Origin: JBEKCB01 sp052139675 | GTDB taxonomy: Bacteria > Planctomycetota > Brocadiia > CAIUPP01 | Length of the DNA: 64,000 nucleotides | Reading direction: 5' to 3' | Assembly: GCA_052139675.1 (NCBI GenBank) | Contig: JBKQWE010000026.1 | Location: forward strand, 1 to 64,000 | In this document: piece after piece, positions 8,293 through 17,650 of the stretch | Layout: the number at the start of each line of letters is the position of its first letter | How positions within the stretch are numbered: position 1 is the stretch's first letter | Notes under the pieces: generated by a model | The model's database searches: none | Told to the model about the DNA's origin: nothing | The model's input: the letters and a program-made list of their open reading frames with translations, nothing else | Program-made: the position numbers and the translations under genes

Positions 8293-9726
8293 CTACCGCA
8301 AACCCTGCTTGCCGCCCAGCTCCGACTGGAGCATGAGATAGTACGCCACGCTGGTCAGCTCGCCCCAGCCATCCGGGTCCTGGGTGGCCTCGAAGTATTT
8401 CTGAATCTCGACGTCATAAGGCGCCAGCGAGGCCCACATGCGCAGAGTTTGGACCTTCGTGTCCTTGTCGGTGGCGAGCGTCACCTGGGCCGCCTGCGCG
8501 CCCTTGAGCTGGACGACGATCTTGCCCTGTTTCGCTTTATCGTTCCACTGCACGCTGACCACCGTGCCGTTCAAGGCGCCGGGGCCGGCGGAGATCGGCT
8601 CTGCGGTCATCGAGTTCGGGAAGCAGGCGCTGATCTCTTTCGCCGTGCCGCTGGAAGGCAGGACCGAGATCTCCATTCCGGCCGCCGGAGCGCCGGGACT
8701 GACTCCCGCCCAGGCGGTCTTGGCGGTGGCGATCAGGCGGGCGATGTCGGCCTTGTCGAAGACCAGGCCATGCTCGTACCCGGCGACGATGCCGAGCGTG
8801 TCGAGCTGGTAATAGCCGCTGTTGGGATGGATGAACACGCCGTGCTTGGGGCTGCCGTCGGCCTTGTAATCCCACGGACCGGCCGGCTGATTGTAGTTCC
8901 AAATCTCGTAGGTGCCATCGCTCTTCGGCGTCATCCGGCTCTTCATCACCTTGAACCACCGCTCCGCGTGCTCCTTGTATTCGGGCTTGCCGGTCACGTC
9001 CCACATCGCGAGCATCCAGCGGGCCACCTCGTTCGCCTTGTTGTTCGGGTGCGAGGCGCCGTGCCCGGGATTGTTCCGGGTGTCGAAATCAACCCACTTC
9101 TTGTTGGTCGGGTCCAGCCCATAGGGCATGACCACGGACATCAGCCCGCCGTCCTTGGTCTCGCGCCAGCCGCCGCGCTTCGCCCATTTCTGGTAGAGCT
9201 GCTCGGCGAGCTTGAGGTAGCTCTCGCCCTTCGCGCCGTACTTTTCCTTCAACGCAGGGTTCCTGATCATCTCGCCGGCCATGAGGACGATCGGTCGGAA
9301 GACCATGGCGTCGCTCAGCATGCTGTCGGCGTTGTAGTCGTCCATGTGATCCACCCAGGTGCCGGACGCCCCGACGCCGGGCCATCCGAGGAAGCCGTCC
9401 GGCTCCTTGATGGCGCGCTTGATGAGGGAGTCCGACCAGTCCACCATCAAGTCCACGTACTTGGTGTTATGGGTGGCCATGTAGCCGTAGTAGAAACCCT
9501 CCATGACCGGCGTCATCGCCCAGGCGATGTCCTCGCCCATGGCCCGGTCGCACGTGCGGTAGCCCCTGGCTTCGCCGGAGATATTCTTGTCCCAGCGCGC
9601 GAGCCATTCCTTCTGCTTCGCCGAGTCCATCTTCGTGAGCGTCATGGCCGGAGGCGCAGTCTGCGCCTGGCAGACAACCGCCGCCAGCACAAGCCCGGCG
9701 GCGCACAACCCAATCATCTTCTTCAC
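8293..9726 (-). CDS. secreted paralogue A of an unnamed helical-repeat family (with insert domain)
   Basis: I do not recognise the family. The 477-residue protein has a signal peptide (MKKMIGLCAAGLVLAAVVCQ, cut after CQAQ) and then a mainly helical region rich in conserved Trp, Tyr and His. Landmarks are GFYYGYMATHNTKYVDLMVDW, a GGWRETKDGG block, SHPNNKANEVARWMLAMWDV and DGTYEIWNYNQPAGPWDYK. This pattern recalls (alpha/alpha)-barrel carbohydrate-active enzymes, which is inference. About 88 residues from 345 to 432 form a beta-rich insertion also present in B but missing from C-F. The start codon is GTG after AGGAGAAGA. It is followed by a URO-D gene. A glycan-related extracytoplasmic role is plausible. 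Confidence 0.75.
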   Translation of the reverse strand: MKKMIGLCAAGLVLAAVVCQAQTAPPAMTLTKMDSAKQKEWLARWDKNISGEARGYRTCDRAMGEDIAWAMTPVMEGFYYGYMATHNTKYVDLMVDWSDSLIKRAIKEPDGFLGWPGVGASGTWVDHMDDYNADSMLSDAMVFRPIVLMAGEMIRNPALKEKYGAKGESYLKLAEQLYQKWAKRGGWRETKDGGLMSVVMPYGLDPTNKKWVDFDTRNNPGHGASHPNNKANEVARWMLAMWDVTGKPEYKEHAERWFKVMKSRMTPKSDGTYEIWNYNQPAGPWDYKADGSPKHGVFIHPNSGYYQLDTLGIVAGYEHGLVFDKADIARLIATAKTAWAGVSPGAPAAGMEISVLPSSGTAKEISACFPNSMTAEPISAGPGALNGTVVSVQWNDKAKQGKIVVQLKGAQAAQVTLATDKDTKVQTLRMWASLAPYDVEIQKYFEATQDPDGWGELTSVAYYLMLQSELGGKQGLR

Positions 9727-9796
9727 GTTTTCTTCTCCTGTCGTTCAATGACCGCTCGCAGGGAAACGATCCCCGCGGCGAATTCCGCGGCAAACC

Positions 9797-11221
9797 CTAC
9801 TTAGCGGCCAGTTCCGCCTGGAGCATGAGATAGTGCGGCGTCTCGCTGAGGCCGCTCCAGCCATCCGGCGCCTCGGTCGCCTCATAGTTCTTCTGAATCT
9901 CGACGTCATAGGGGACCAGCCCGTGCCACATCCGCAGGAGCTGGACCTTCGTGTCCTTGTCGGTGGCGAGCGTCACCTGGGCCGCCTGCGCGTCCTTGGG
10001 CTGGACGACGATTTTGCCCTGTTTCGCTTTATCGTCCCACTGCACGCTGACCACCGTGCCGCTCAAGGCGTCCGGGCCGGCGGAGAGCGGTTCCGAGGTC
10101 AACGAGTTCGGGAAGCAGGCGTTGATCGCTTTCGCCGTGCCGGCCGGCTGGACCAAAACCGCCATCCCGGTCATCGCGCTGCCGGGACTGCCGTCCATCC
10201 AACTGGTCTTGGCGGTGGCGGCCAGGCGAGCGATGTCCGCCTGGGTGAAGACCACGCCGTGCTCGTATGCGGCGACGATGGCGCGCGTGTCGCCCCAGTA
10301 ATACCCGCCGTTGGGATGGACGCCGATCCAGTGCTTGGGGCTGCCGTCGGGCTTGTAATCCCACGGGCCGGCCGGCTGCCAATAGTTCCAGATCTCGTAA
10401 GTGCCGTCGCTCTTGGTCTTCATCCGGCTCTTCTGCACCTTGAACCACCGCTCCGCGTGGTCCTTGTATTCCGGCTTGCCGGTCACGTCCCACATCGCCA
10501 GCATCCAGCGGGCGACCTCGTTCGCCTTGTTGTCGGGGTGCGAGGCGCCGTGGCCGGGAGCGTTCCTCGTGTCGTAACCGATCCACTTCGTGTTGGCCTG
10601 GTCCATGCCGTAGGGCATGACCACGGAGATCAATCCGCCGTTTCCGGTCTCCCGCCAGCCGCCGCGCTTCACCCACTTCTCGTAGAGCTGCTCGGAGAGC
10701 TTGATATAGCTCTCGCCTTTCGCGCCGTACTTCTCCTTCAGCGCGGGGTTCTTGATCATCTCGCCGGCCAGCAACACGATCGGGCGGAACACCATGGCCT
10801 CGCTGAGCATGCTGTCGGCGTTCCAGTCGTCCAGGTTGTCCACCCAACTGCCGGCCGCGCCTTTCGAGGGCCAGCCGACGAAGCCGTCCGGCTCCTTCAC
10901 GGCGCGCTTGATGAGCGAGTCCGCCCAGTCCACCATCATGTCCACGTACTTGGTGTCATGGGTGGCCATGTAGCCATAGCAGTAGCCGTCCATGATGGGC
11001 GTCATTCCCCAGGCGATGCCTTCGCCCATTTCGCGGTCGCACGTGCGGTAGCCCTTGGATTCGCCGGAGATCTCCTTGTCCCAGAGGGTGAGCCACTCCT
11101 TTTGCTTCGCCGCGTCCATCTTCACGAGCGTCATGGCCGGGTTCAACGCCGTCTGCGCCTGGCAGAGCGCCGCCGCGAGCACAATGCCGGCGGAGCACAG
11201 CCCGATCATCGCCTTCTTCAC
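9797..11221 (-). CDS. secreted paralogue B of the same family (with insert domain)
   Basis: This 474-residue protein is closely similar to A throughout, including the signal peptide (KKAMIGLCSAGIVLAAALCQ), the YYGYMAT-like core, GGWRETGNGG, and the beta-rich insertion before LRMWHGLVPYDVEIQ. The start is the GTG at 11221, which follows AGGAGAGG; a longer in-frame reading upstream has no signal peptide or ribosome site. In the core, GYYWGDTRAIVAAYEHGVVF replaces A's YYQLDTLGIVAGYEHGLVF. A and B have the same 71-bp spacing upstream and near-identical flanking bases, indicating a recent tandem duplication that included the ribosome-binding region. Function is unknown. Confidence 0.75.
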   Translation of the reverse strand: MKKAMIGLCSAGIVLAAALCQAQTALNPAMTLVKMDAAKQKEWLTLWDKEISGESKGYRTCDREMGEGIAWGMTPIMDGYCYGYMATHDTKYVDMMVDWADSLIKRAVKEPDGFVGWPSKGAAGSWVDNLDDWNADSMLSEAMVFRPIVLLAGEMIKNPALKEKYGAKGESYIKLSEQLYEKWVKRGGWRETGNGGLISVVMPYGMDQANTKWIGYDTRNAPGHGASHPDNKANEVARWMLAMWDVTGKPEYKDHAERWFKVQKSRMKTKSDGTYEIWNYWQPAGPWDYKPDGSPKHWIGVHPNGGYYWGDTRAIVAAYEHGVVFTQADIARLAATAKTSWMDGSPGSAMTGMAVLVQPAGTAKAINACFPNSLTSEPLSAGPDALSGTVVSVQWDDKAKQGKIVVQPKDAQAAQVTLATDKDTKVQLLRMWHGLVPYDVEIQKNYEATEAPDGWSGLSETPHYLMLQAELAAK

Positions 11222-11291
11222 GTTTTCCTCTCCTGTCGTTCCATGGCCGCGCGCAAGGAAACGATCCCTGCGTCGAATCCCGCGGGAAAGC

Positions 11292-12443
11292 CTACTTGCC
11301 GGCCAGCTTCGCCTGGAGCATGAGATAGTAGGACAGGCCCAGCCCGCCCCAGCCATCCGGGTTCGCGCTTGCCTCGAAGTGCTTCTGGATCTCGACGTCG
11401 TAGGGAGCCAGCGCGGACCACAGCCGGTTTGTTTTCTTGGCGGTGGCGATCAGGCGGGCGATGTCGGCCTTGTCGAAGACCAGGCCATGCTCGTAGGCGG
11501 CGACGATGGCCGTGGTGTCAATCTGGTAATACCCGCCGTTGGGATGGACGCCCACCCAGTGCTTGGTGCTGCCGTCCGGCTTGTAATCCCACGGGCCGGC
11601 CGGCTGATGGTAGTTCCAAATCTCGTAGGTGCCATCGTCCTTGACCGGCATCCGGCTCTTCATCAGCTTGAACCATTTCTCCGCGTGTTCCTTGTATTCC
11701 GGCTTGCCCGTCACGTCCCACATGGCGAGCATCCACATGGCGACCTCGTTGGCCTTGTTGTCGGGGTGCGAGAATCCGTGACCGGGATCGTTCCTGGTGT
11801 CATAACCGATCCACTTCGTGCGGGTCGGGTCCAAGCCATAGGGCAGGACCACGGAGATCATCCCGCCGTCCTTGGTCTCCCGCCAGCCGCCGCGCGCCGC
11901 CCACTTGGCGTAGAGCTGCTCGGCGAACTTGAGGTAGCTCTCGCCTTTCGCGCCGTACTTCTCCTTGAGCGCCGGGTTCTTGATCATCTCGCCGGCCATC
12001 AGGACGATCGGGCGGAACACCATCGCGTCGCTGAGCATACTGTCGGCATCGAAGGTCTTATCCAGGTTGTCCACGTCGGTGCCGGCCGCCGCGAATGAGG
12101 GCCAGCCGAAGTAGCCGTCGGGCTCCTTCACGGCCCGCTTGATCAAGTGGTCCGTCCAGTCCACGAGCATGTCCACGTACTTGGTGTTTTTCGTGGCCAT
12201 GTAGCCGTAGTACAAACCGTCCACGACGCCCGTCATCTTCCACGCGATGTCCTCGCCCACGGCGCTTTCGCAGACGCGATAGCCTTTGACCTCGCCGGAG
12301 ATATTCTTGTCCCATCGGGCGAGCCAGTCTTTTTGCTTCGCCTCGTCCATCTTCGTGAGCGTCATGGCCGGAGGCGTGGTCTGCGCCTGGCAGACAGCCG
12401 CCAGCACAAGCCCGGCGACGCACAGCCCAATCGTCTTCTTCAT
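11292..12443 (-). CDS. secreted paralogue C of the same family (insert absent)
   Basis: This 383-residue protein has a signal peptide (MKKTIGLCVAGLVLAAVCQA) and the same core as A and B. IARLIATAK is followed at once by KTNRLWSALAPYDVEIQKHF, so the roughly 88-residue beta-rich segment of A/B is missing with no frameshift. The ATG at 12443 follows a very strong AGGAGGAGG. A longer in-frame start overlaps the beta-helix gene and would bury the signal peptide. It is the first of the three tandem copies in transcription order, 43 bp after the beta-helix gene. Whether it is the ancestral or a deleted form cannot be told here, but D-F also lack the long insert. Confidence 0.75.
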   Translation of the reverse strand: MKKTIGLCVAGLVLAAVCQAQTTPPAMTLTKMDEAKQKDWLARWDKNISGEVKGYRVCESAVGEDIAWKMTGVVDGLYYGYMATKNTKYVDMLVDWTDHLIKRAVKEPDGYFGWPSFAAAGTDVDNLDKTFDADSMLSDAMVFRPIVLMAGEMIKNPALKEKYGAKGESYLKFAEQLYAKWAARGGWRETKDGGMISVVLPYGLDPTRTKWIGYDTRNDPGHGFSHPDNKANEVAMWMLAMWDVTGKPEYKEHAEKWFKLMKSRMPVKDDGTYEIWNYHQPAGPWDYKPDGSTKHWVGVHPNGGYYQIDTTAIVAAYEHGLVFDKADIARLIATAKKTNRLWSALAPYDVEIQKHFEASANPDGWGGLGLSYYLMLQAKLAGK

Positions 12444-12486
12444 GATTCCTCCTCCTGTGATAGAATGGCCGCTCGCGCGGCGCGTA

Positions 12487-14259
12487 TCAGAGATCGTACC
12501 CTTGAGCCTGCTTCGCGCCCAGAGTATCAACCACCTCGATGCCTTCGACCTTCACGTCCTTTCGCCCGGCCAGGTCAATCCCGCTCTCGCGCACCACTGT
12601 CTCGAAGAGGTGCAGCCGCGGATCGCCGCCGGTCTTCACCGTGATCCGTTTGGCCGCAGCGTCGTACGTGAACTCGCTCCACGGCTTCCCGTCGCGGAGC
12701 AGTTTCTTCGGTTCGGCGGAGAGCGGCGCCCACCACGTCTTGTCCTCGCGCGTCCAGCCGGCGACTTCGTCCGCGCCGCTGATCGTCACCTTCTCATCCT
12801 TCATCGCGCGGATCGTCACGCCGTCGCTCGCCGGCCGAAGCGTCTCGCGGTACACGCCGTCGCGGAGCAGGATCGTCTCGCCCTGCTGCGCTATCGCGCA
12901 CGCCTTGGAGGCCGTCGCCAGCGGCACGCCCGGATAGCCCCACGCGGGCTCATCCGCCGCCGCCGGATGGCGCGGGTCCACGTACCAGACGTTGGGCCAT
13001 TCCATGGCCCCGACCGTGATGCCGCCCTTGCCCGCGCCGATGGCCGGGCTGCCCTGGCGCAGGCGGAAATCGCGCTTCTGCGGATCCACGAAGAGCGGGT
13101 CCTTGCCGTTGATGTTCGTCGCGCCGTCCAGCGCCCGGGTCTCATATGTCAGGTTGTACTCGATCAGCGGCTTGGACGGCGTAATCTTCTTATCGGTATC
13201 CACGACGGCTCGCTCGGCGTCGCAGAGGATATTGTCGCGGATCTGCCCGTTAGTGGATTCCGCGCCGCACAGGCCGATGCACGACCAGCGCACCGTGGAG
13301 ATCGTGCAGTTCTCGATCGTCACGTCGAGCGCCTGCATAATGCACGGGCCCCAGCCTCCGCTCAGGTACTTCGGCGACCCGTTGGTGCAATAGATGTTGT
13401 GCCGGAAGGTCAGGTACCGCACGCTGCCGATGTGCGGAGCGCTTTCCACCATGCAGCCCTGGTGAAAATCGAAGCAGGTGTTGTACTCGAAGAGCAGGTC
13501 CTTCGCGATCTCGCCGTTGTCCGTGAACGTCTGGATGCAATCCACGTGGGCGGGCCCGATTTCACTCTGGCTGCTGCCGTGGTAGTAGTTGTACCGCTCC
13601 ACGCAGCCCTGGCCGAAGAACCGCGTGTAGTCGCAGTCGCCGTACGGCGGATACGTCCAGAGCCGGCACACCTCGTTATTCTCCTCGACCCAGTCGTTCC
13701 CGCCCATCATGAAGCCGAAGTCACTGTGGTAGACTTTGTTATAGGCGATCCGGTTGTGCGACACCGCGGAGAAATCCCGCATGCCGTCGGCGCCGACCTT
13801 GCCTCCGGTCCCACCGACACCGATCCCCATGTCGTGGATATAGTTGTCCAGCACCTCGCAGTAACTCCCGCCCAGCTCCACCGCCACGGCGGATTTCGGG
13901 GCCGTGATCTCGAAGCCGGCCACGCGGACGTAACTGGCCGGCACGTCGAACCCGTTCACAATGGCCGACCGCCGCGGCATGGCCTGGAACGTGATCGGCT
14001 TGCCCTTCGAGCCGCTGGTCTTGAGCTCGACCCGCTCTTCATACCGGCCCGCCATAACAAAGACGGTGTCGCCGGGCTTGACCAGGTCGGCCGCGCGCTG
14101 AACCGTCTTGAACGGGCTCTCTTCCGCGCCGGAGTTCGTGTCGGCCGCGCCGGGCGCCGCCTGGTCCACCACGTACACGGACGCGCGCGACTCGCGCCCG
14201 AGCAGCGAGATCGCCGACAGCACAACCAGGCAGAACGGGCTCCATAGCGCAACCTTCAT
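12487..14259 (-). CDS. secreted right-handed beta-helix protein (polysaccharide lyase-like)
   Basis: The 590-residue protein has a signal peptide (residues 1-26) and then the opening typical of beta-helix lyases and epimerases: VYVVDQAAPGAADTNSG...SPFKTVQRAADLVKPGDTVFV. Many repeated N-x-I/V turns follow (NYIHDMG, NRIAYNKVYHSDFG, NCTISTVRW, DNILCDAE). A second copy of the opening layout (WYVDPRHPAAADEPAWGYPG...ASKACAIAQQGETILL) begins near residue 425, so the protein contains a repeated entry module. Such proteins usually degrade or bind acidic polysaccharides outside the cell. AAGGAG precedes the ATG, inside the end of the upstream gene (ATGA overlap). The substrate is not predictable. Confidence 0.8.
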   Translation of the reverse strand: MKVALWSPFCLVVLSAISLLGRESRASVYVVDQAAPGAADTNSGAEESPFKTVQRAADLVKPGDTVFVMAGRYEERVELKTSGSKGKPITFQAMPRRSAIVNGFDVPASYVRVAGFEITAPKSAVAVELGGSYCEVLDNYIHDMGIGVGGTGGKVGADGMRDFSAVSHNRIAYNKVYHSDFGFMMGGNDWVEENNEVCRLWTYPPYGDCDYTRFFGQGCVERYNYYHGSSQSEIGPAHVDCIQTFTDNGEIAKDLLFEYNTCFDFHQGCMVESAPHIGSVRYLTFRHNIYCTNGSPKYLSGGWGPCIMQALDVTIENCTISTVRWSCIGLCGAESTNGQIRDNILCDAERAVVDTDKKITPSKPLIEYNLTYETRALDGATNINGKDPLFVDPQKRDFRLRQGSPAIGAGKGGITVGAMEWPNVWYVDPRHPAAADEPAWGYPGVPLATASKACAIAQQGETILLRDGVYRETLRPASDGVTIRAMKDEKVTISGADEVAGWTREDKTWWAPLSAEPKKLLRDGKPWSEFTYDAAAKRITVKTGGDPRLHLFETVVRESGIDLAGRKDVKVEGIEVVDTLGAKQAQGYDL

Positions 14260-15551
14260 CGCAGTCGCTCCTTAAGGAGATTTTCGCCGGGCGCATCGAA
14301 GCTGATCAGATCGCAGATCGGCGCGGCCTTGCGGTCCAGTCCGGCGGGAGAAGCCTCGATCCACGGGCAGGAGTACAGCTTCCCGTTCGGATGAACGGCG
14401 AGCGTGTGCGCCATCGTGGGATAGCGGCCGTCGGGCAGCCGCACCACGCCATGGTCGGCGTGGCGTCCTGTGCGCAGATGGTACGTCACCAGGTGCACGG
14501 CCTCCTTCACCCGCCGGCCGTCCTCCGCCGTGAAGCCGTAAGTGCTCGTGAGGTAATAGACAGTCTGGCCGTCGAGGCCGAGCCGCAGCGAGAGATAGCC
14601 GTAGCGATATGGTTCGAACTGCCCGCTCTCCCGGAGTTCCTGCGCGCAGATCCGGTCCACCACCGTCAGCCGCGGCGCGGCCGGATCGAAGCGGAAGAGC
14701 CAGGCGGATTTGGGATGGACGCCGTAGAAGACTTTGTCCGCCTCGTGCCAGAACAAGTCGCGCCAGTTGTACCCCTGGTGGCCGGGCTTGTGCGGGTCCC
14801 ACGCGCCGAAGATGTCGCGTTTCATGTGGACGCCCGCCATCGGCGCCACAGTGTCCCGCGCGAAGCTGTATTGCAGGATTTCGCCCTCGGCATTCGTGAA
14901 GAAGACGTCGCCCGTCTCCGGCCAAAGGCCCAGGCTGCGGCACAGGCAGAAGTATTTCTGCCCCTCGCCGACCTCGCCGTCGCCGCAGACCTTGCCCAGG
15001 TTGTGCACCCGGCGCGCGGAGATGTCATAGACCAGGAAGTAACTCTTCGGCCAGGTCAGCCCGTAGATGCGCTTGCGGACGGGATCGAGCTGCATCGAAA
15101 TGATGCCTTCCTGCGCCGCGCCGATCGCCAGGTCCTCGAATCGCCCTGTGGCCAGGTCGTATGAGAGGAAATGCCCGCCGGGGTATGGCTTGTATCCCTC
15201 CGGCACTCCCGCCGGCTGTTCCTTGTCGCCGGAGGACTGGAAGAAGCCGTATTGCGTGCAGAAATACAACTTCCCGTCGCACTCGAAGAACGGGACGTGC
15301 GACTTGCCCTGCGGAATCGTCTTCCGCCCCGCCTCGCCGGTCACCTCGCCCAGGTCGCCCAGAAGCGTCACCCGATCGGCTGAAGGCTCGTAGCGGTAGA
15401 CGCGGCCGTGCGTGTTCAAGTCGTGCGAGCAGAGGGTGTAATACACGTTCCCGTCGCTCGCCGGCGACAGGGAGTAGAAGTTAGAGTCCGACTTCTCGAA
15501 GCCCGACGCATGCAGCCGGGCGGGAATCACGGCGTTCACGGCGCTCTGCAT
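14256..15551 (-). CDS. beta-propeller-like protein of unknown function
   Basis: The 431-residue protein has repeated units of a beta-propeller type: DGNVYYTLCSHD, GHFLSYDLATGRFEDL, RKRIYGLTWPKSYFLVYDIS, GDVFFTNAEGEILQYSF, KVFYGVHPKSAWLFRFDP and NGKLYSCPWIEAS. No clear signal peptide is seen from the chosen ATG, which follows GGAGAAAG. A longer in-frame start 25 codons upstream lacks a ribosome site. The last bases overlap the beta-helix gene (ATGA), so the pair is translationally coupled. It could be a lyase, an isomerase or a scaffold; oligogalacturonate-lyase-like folds are also propellers. I cannot assign an activity. Confidence 0.65.
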   Translation of the reverse strand: MQSAVNAVIPARLHASGFEKSDSNFYSLSPASDGNVYYTLCSHDLNTHGRVYRYEPSADRVTLLGDLGEVTGEAGRKTIPQGKSHVPFFECDGKLYFCTQYGFFQSSGDKEQPAGVPEGYKPYPGGHFLSYDLATGRFEDLAIGAAQEGIISMQLDPVRKRIYGLTWPKSYFLVYDISARRVHNLGKVCGDGEVGEGQKYFCLCRSLGLWPETGDVFFTNAEGEILQYSFARDTVAPMAGVHMKRDIFGAWDPHKPGHQGYNWRDLFWHEADKVFYGVHPKSAWLFRFDPAAPRLTVVDRICAQELRESGQFEPYRYGYLSLRLGLDGQTVYYLTSTYGFTAEDGRRVKEAVHLVTYHLRTGRHADHGVVRLPDGRYPTMAHTLAVHPNGKLYSCPWIEASPAGLDRKAAPICDLISFDAPGENLLKERLR

Positions 15552-15644
15552 TCTCACAACTTTCTCCAAGCCCGGCGCCCTCCATTCCTTTGCCACGAAC
15601 CAGGTCCGACGAAGATCGCATATCATACAGAATTGCGACGGATA

Positions 15645-16736
15645 TTACACCACGTCCTGGGATCGCAGGGCTTCGAGCATGCTGAATCCCGACCCCGCGA
15701 GGATGACTCTGCTCATTGTGAAACCCGCTGCGGCGAGGAGGGCGCGATACTCGGCTTCGCTGCGCTCGCGTCCGCCGGTGAGCGCGAGCATTTGCAAGTC
15801 CACCAGGATTGTGCCGGGATCGTCCGCCGCCCGCGCCGGCAGAATGCGCTCGATAAGGAGCAGGCGGGTGCGCTCTCCGAGGGCTCTGTGACAATTCCTG
15901 AGTATGGCGAGGGCATGCTCGTCGTCCCAGTCGTGGATGATGCTCTTGAGGATAAGAACATCCGCGCCGTCGGGAACGCGGTCAAAGAAATTTCCCTCGA
16001 CGAGCCGGCACCGCGCGGCCACGCCCTTTGACTCCAGGCAGGCGCGCGCGCCCGCCATGAGGCACTCGCGCTCGAAAAGAATGCCGGCAGCGGAGGGATA
16101 CTTCAAGAGAACGGCGGCCAGCAGCGCTCCATGGCCTCCCCCGATGTCAGCCACGGTGCGAAACGGCGAAAAATCATAGGCGTTCAAAACGCCTTGGGCG
16201 ACCTGTTCCGTGGCCGCGGCAAGGCCGTCGCTAAAAAGGACATCCAGCTCAGGATGCTGCGCGCGGTGTTCCAATTGAGTTGCGCCGAAGACATGGCGGA
16301 ACGCCGGGTCGCCGGTCATCACGCTATGGAGCAGGCCGCCCCACGCGACGGCGTACTCCTCTCCGACCAGGATCGCCAATCCCCGGATTGACCCTGCCCT
16401 GTCGGACCGCAGTCCCGCGCCGAACTCGGTGAGGCAAAAGCGCCCATCGGGCGCCTCCGAGCACACGCCGAGCGTCACCAGGCCTTTCAGCACCCGGTGA
16501 AGCGACGGGGCGTGCGCTCCGGCCATTCGGGCCAACTCGGCGCTGCTCTGGGGACCGCCGGCAAGGGCGTCGGCCAACCCGAGTCTGGCCGCGATGTACA
16601 GCAATGCGGTATTCCGGTAGCCGTTGAGGAGATCGTGGAGCGTGGGCTGGGCAGCGCGCCGTTCGCCCTGTCGCCCGCTGATCGCTGCGGCGGCGGCGCC
16701 GATGCGTTCCGCCAGTGCGTGAATATAATCGGACAT
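15645..16736 (-). CDS. SAM-dependent O-methyltransferase (class I, COMT-like)
   Basis: The 363-residue protein has an N-terminal winged-helix dimerisation domain (LLNGYRNTALLYIAARLGLADAL...LHRVLKGLVTLGV) and a C-terminal Rossmann methyltransferase. The SAM motif is VADIGGGHGALLAAVL near residue 196. SIIHDWDDEHALAILRN carries the conserved catalytic-region His-Asp seen in plant and bacterial small-molecule O-methyltransferases (AdoMet_MTase_2 type). It probably methylates a hydroxyl on a cyclic small molecule. It lies 27 bp after the ATP-grasp-like gene and 93 bp before the beta-propeller-like gene. Together with its neighbours it resembles a minimal natural-product tailoring cluster. Confidence 0.85.
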   Translation of the reverse strand: MSDYIHALAERIGAAAAAISGRQGERRAAQPTLHDLLNGYRNTALLYIAARLGLADALAGGPQSSAELARMAGAHAPSLHRVLKGLVTLGVCSEAPDGRFCLTEFGAGLRSDRAGSIRGLAILVGEEYAVAWGGLLHSVMTGDPAFRHVFGATQLEHRAQHPELDVLFSDGLAAATEQVAQGVLNAYDFSPFRTVADIGGGHGALLAAVLLKYPSAAGILFERECLMAGARACLESKGVAARCRLVEGNFFDRVPDGADVLILKSIIHDWDDEHALAILRNCHRALGERTRLLLIERILPARAADDPGTILVDLQMLALTGGRERSEAEYRALLAAAGFTMSRVILAGSGFSMLEALRSQDVV

Positions 16737-16763
16737 TGTCGCTCGTCCTGCTTCCTGCGCGAA

Positions 16764-17627
16764 CTAAGGTCTCTCCAGGAGCGACCAGATGCCGTCCGCA
16801 AGGTCGCCCACAGTGCGCGCGGTCGCCTCCGGCGTGCCGGGTCCGGCAGGGGTGACATTGGCGTCCAGAATGACCGCTTGTCCCTGATGCATCGTGTAAT
16901 CTATCTTGCCATAGTCGAGTCGCAGGCTGCGGCGCAAACCGATCACTTCGTCGGGAACCGGGAGGCCCTCGTCAACCGGCACGCATGCCGCCCGTTTCAG
17001 GAACGGCGTGGAACCCGCCACGCGGACGCTCCGTGCGCGATCGCCCAGGAACAGGTAATGCCGCATGAAATATCGCTCTCCCTCTCGCTCCGGCAGGAAT
17101 CGTTCGACGACCAGAGCGCGATTTTTGAAGACGCCCGCAGGGACCTCCGCCAGGTTCTTGTAAACAAAATATTCGCGCAAAACCTTCTGCGTCGCCCATC
17201 GTCCGCCCAGCGCCTGCTGCATGACCGGCTGCACCCTCGACCGGACCCGCGCGAGAAACGGATGCCGGTATCGGAACAGCCAGTCCTCCGGCAACCCGCC
17301 GGAGTTGGCATCGGTTTTTACGATGACCGGCCCGCGGTAGTCGTCGCCGCGCCGCAGCAGGTGCGCGCTGATCCGGCGCTTGGATATGTCCGTTATCCAC
17401 CGGTTGGCCGCGTTGGGAAAGGCGCGAATGTACTTGGCATATTTCCGCGGCATGCAGGTCAGGTCTATGTGAGCGAACAGCAGGTCGGCCGCCGAGCGCT
17501 CTCTGAGTCCGTAAACACATGAAGTGCTCAGCCCCTGCCGCGCCCACGCTTCAGCCAGCGCATCTATCAGATAGGTGTGGCTTCTGGCGCGATAACACTC
17601 ATGCATCAGGATGGCAATTTGTTTCAC
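16764..17627 (-). CDS. ATP-grasp-like protein
   Basis: The 287-residue protein shows an ATP-grasp layout without strong family identity. The segment PVIVKTDANSGGLPED resembles the lysine and glycine-loop region, LVVERFLPE the adenine-contacting strand, and LDYGKIDYTMHQGQAVILDAN ends in the Asp-x-Asn metal-binding pattern. ATP-grasp enzymes join a carboxylate to an amine or thiol through an acyl-phosphate. The start is a GTG 23 bp after the neighbouring methyltransferase gene. Flanking methyltransferases suggest a ligase in the synthesis of a small peptide or conjugated metabolite. The family placement is by eye. Confidence 0.6.
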   Translation of the reverse strand: MKQIAILMHECYRARSHTYLIDALAEAWARQGLSTSCVYGLRERSAADLLFAHIDLTCMPRKYAKYIRAFPNAANRWITDISKRRISAHLLRRGDDYRGPVIVKTDANSGGLPEDWLFRYRHPFLARVRSRVQPVMQQALGGRWATQKVLREYFVYKNLAEVPAGVFKNRALVVERFLPEREGERYFMRHYLFLGDRARSVRVAGSTPFLKRAACVPVDEGLPVPDEVIGLRRSLRLDYGKIDYTMHQGQAVILDANVTPAGPGTPEATARTVGDLADGIWSLLERP

Positions 17628-17650
17628 GGCCTATCCCCTGGAACCGGCCG

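Noticed and set aside
5387..9804. Very long plus-strand open frames (over 550 and 900 codons) opposite the DUF547, URO-D and paralogue genes
   Set aside because: The translations are low-complexity and lack ribosome sites, while the minus-strand frames encode recognisable proteins. They are shadows of codon bias.
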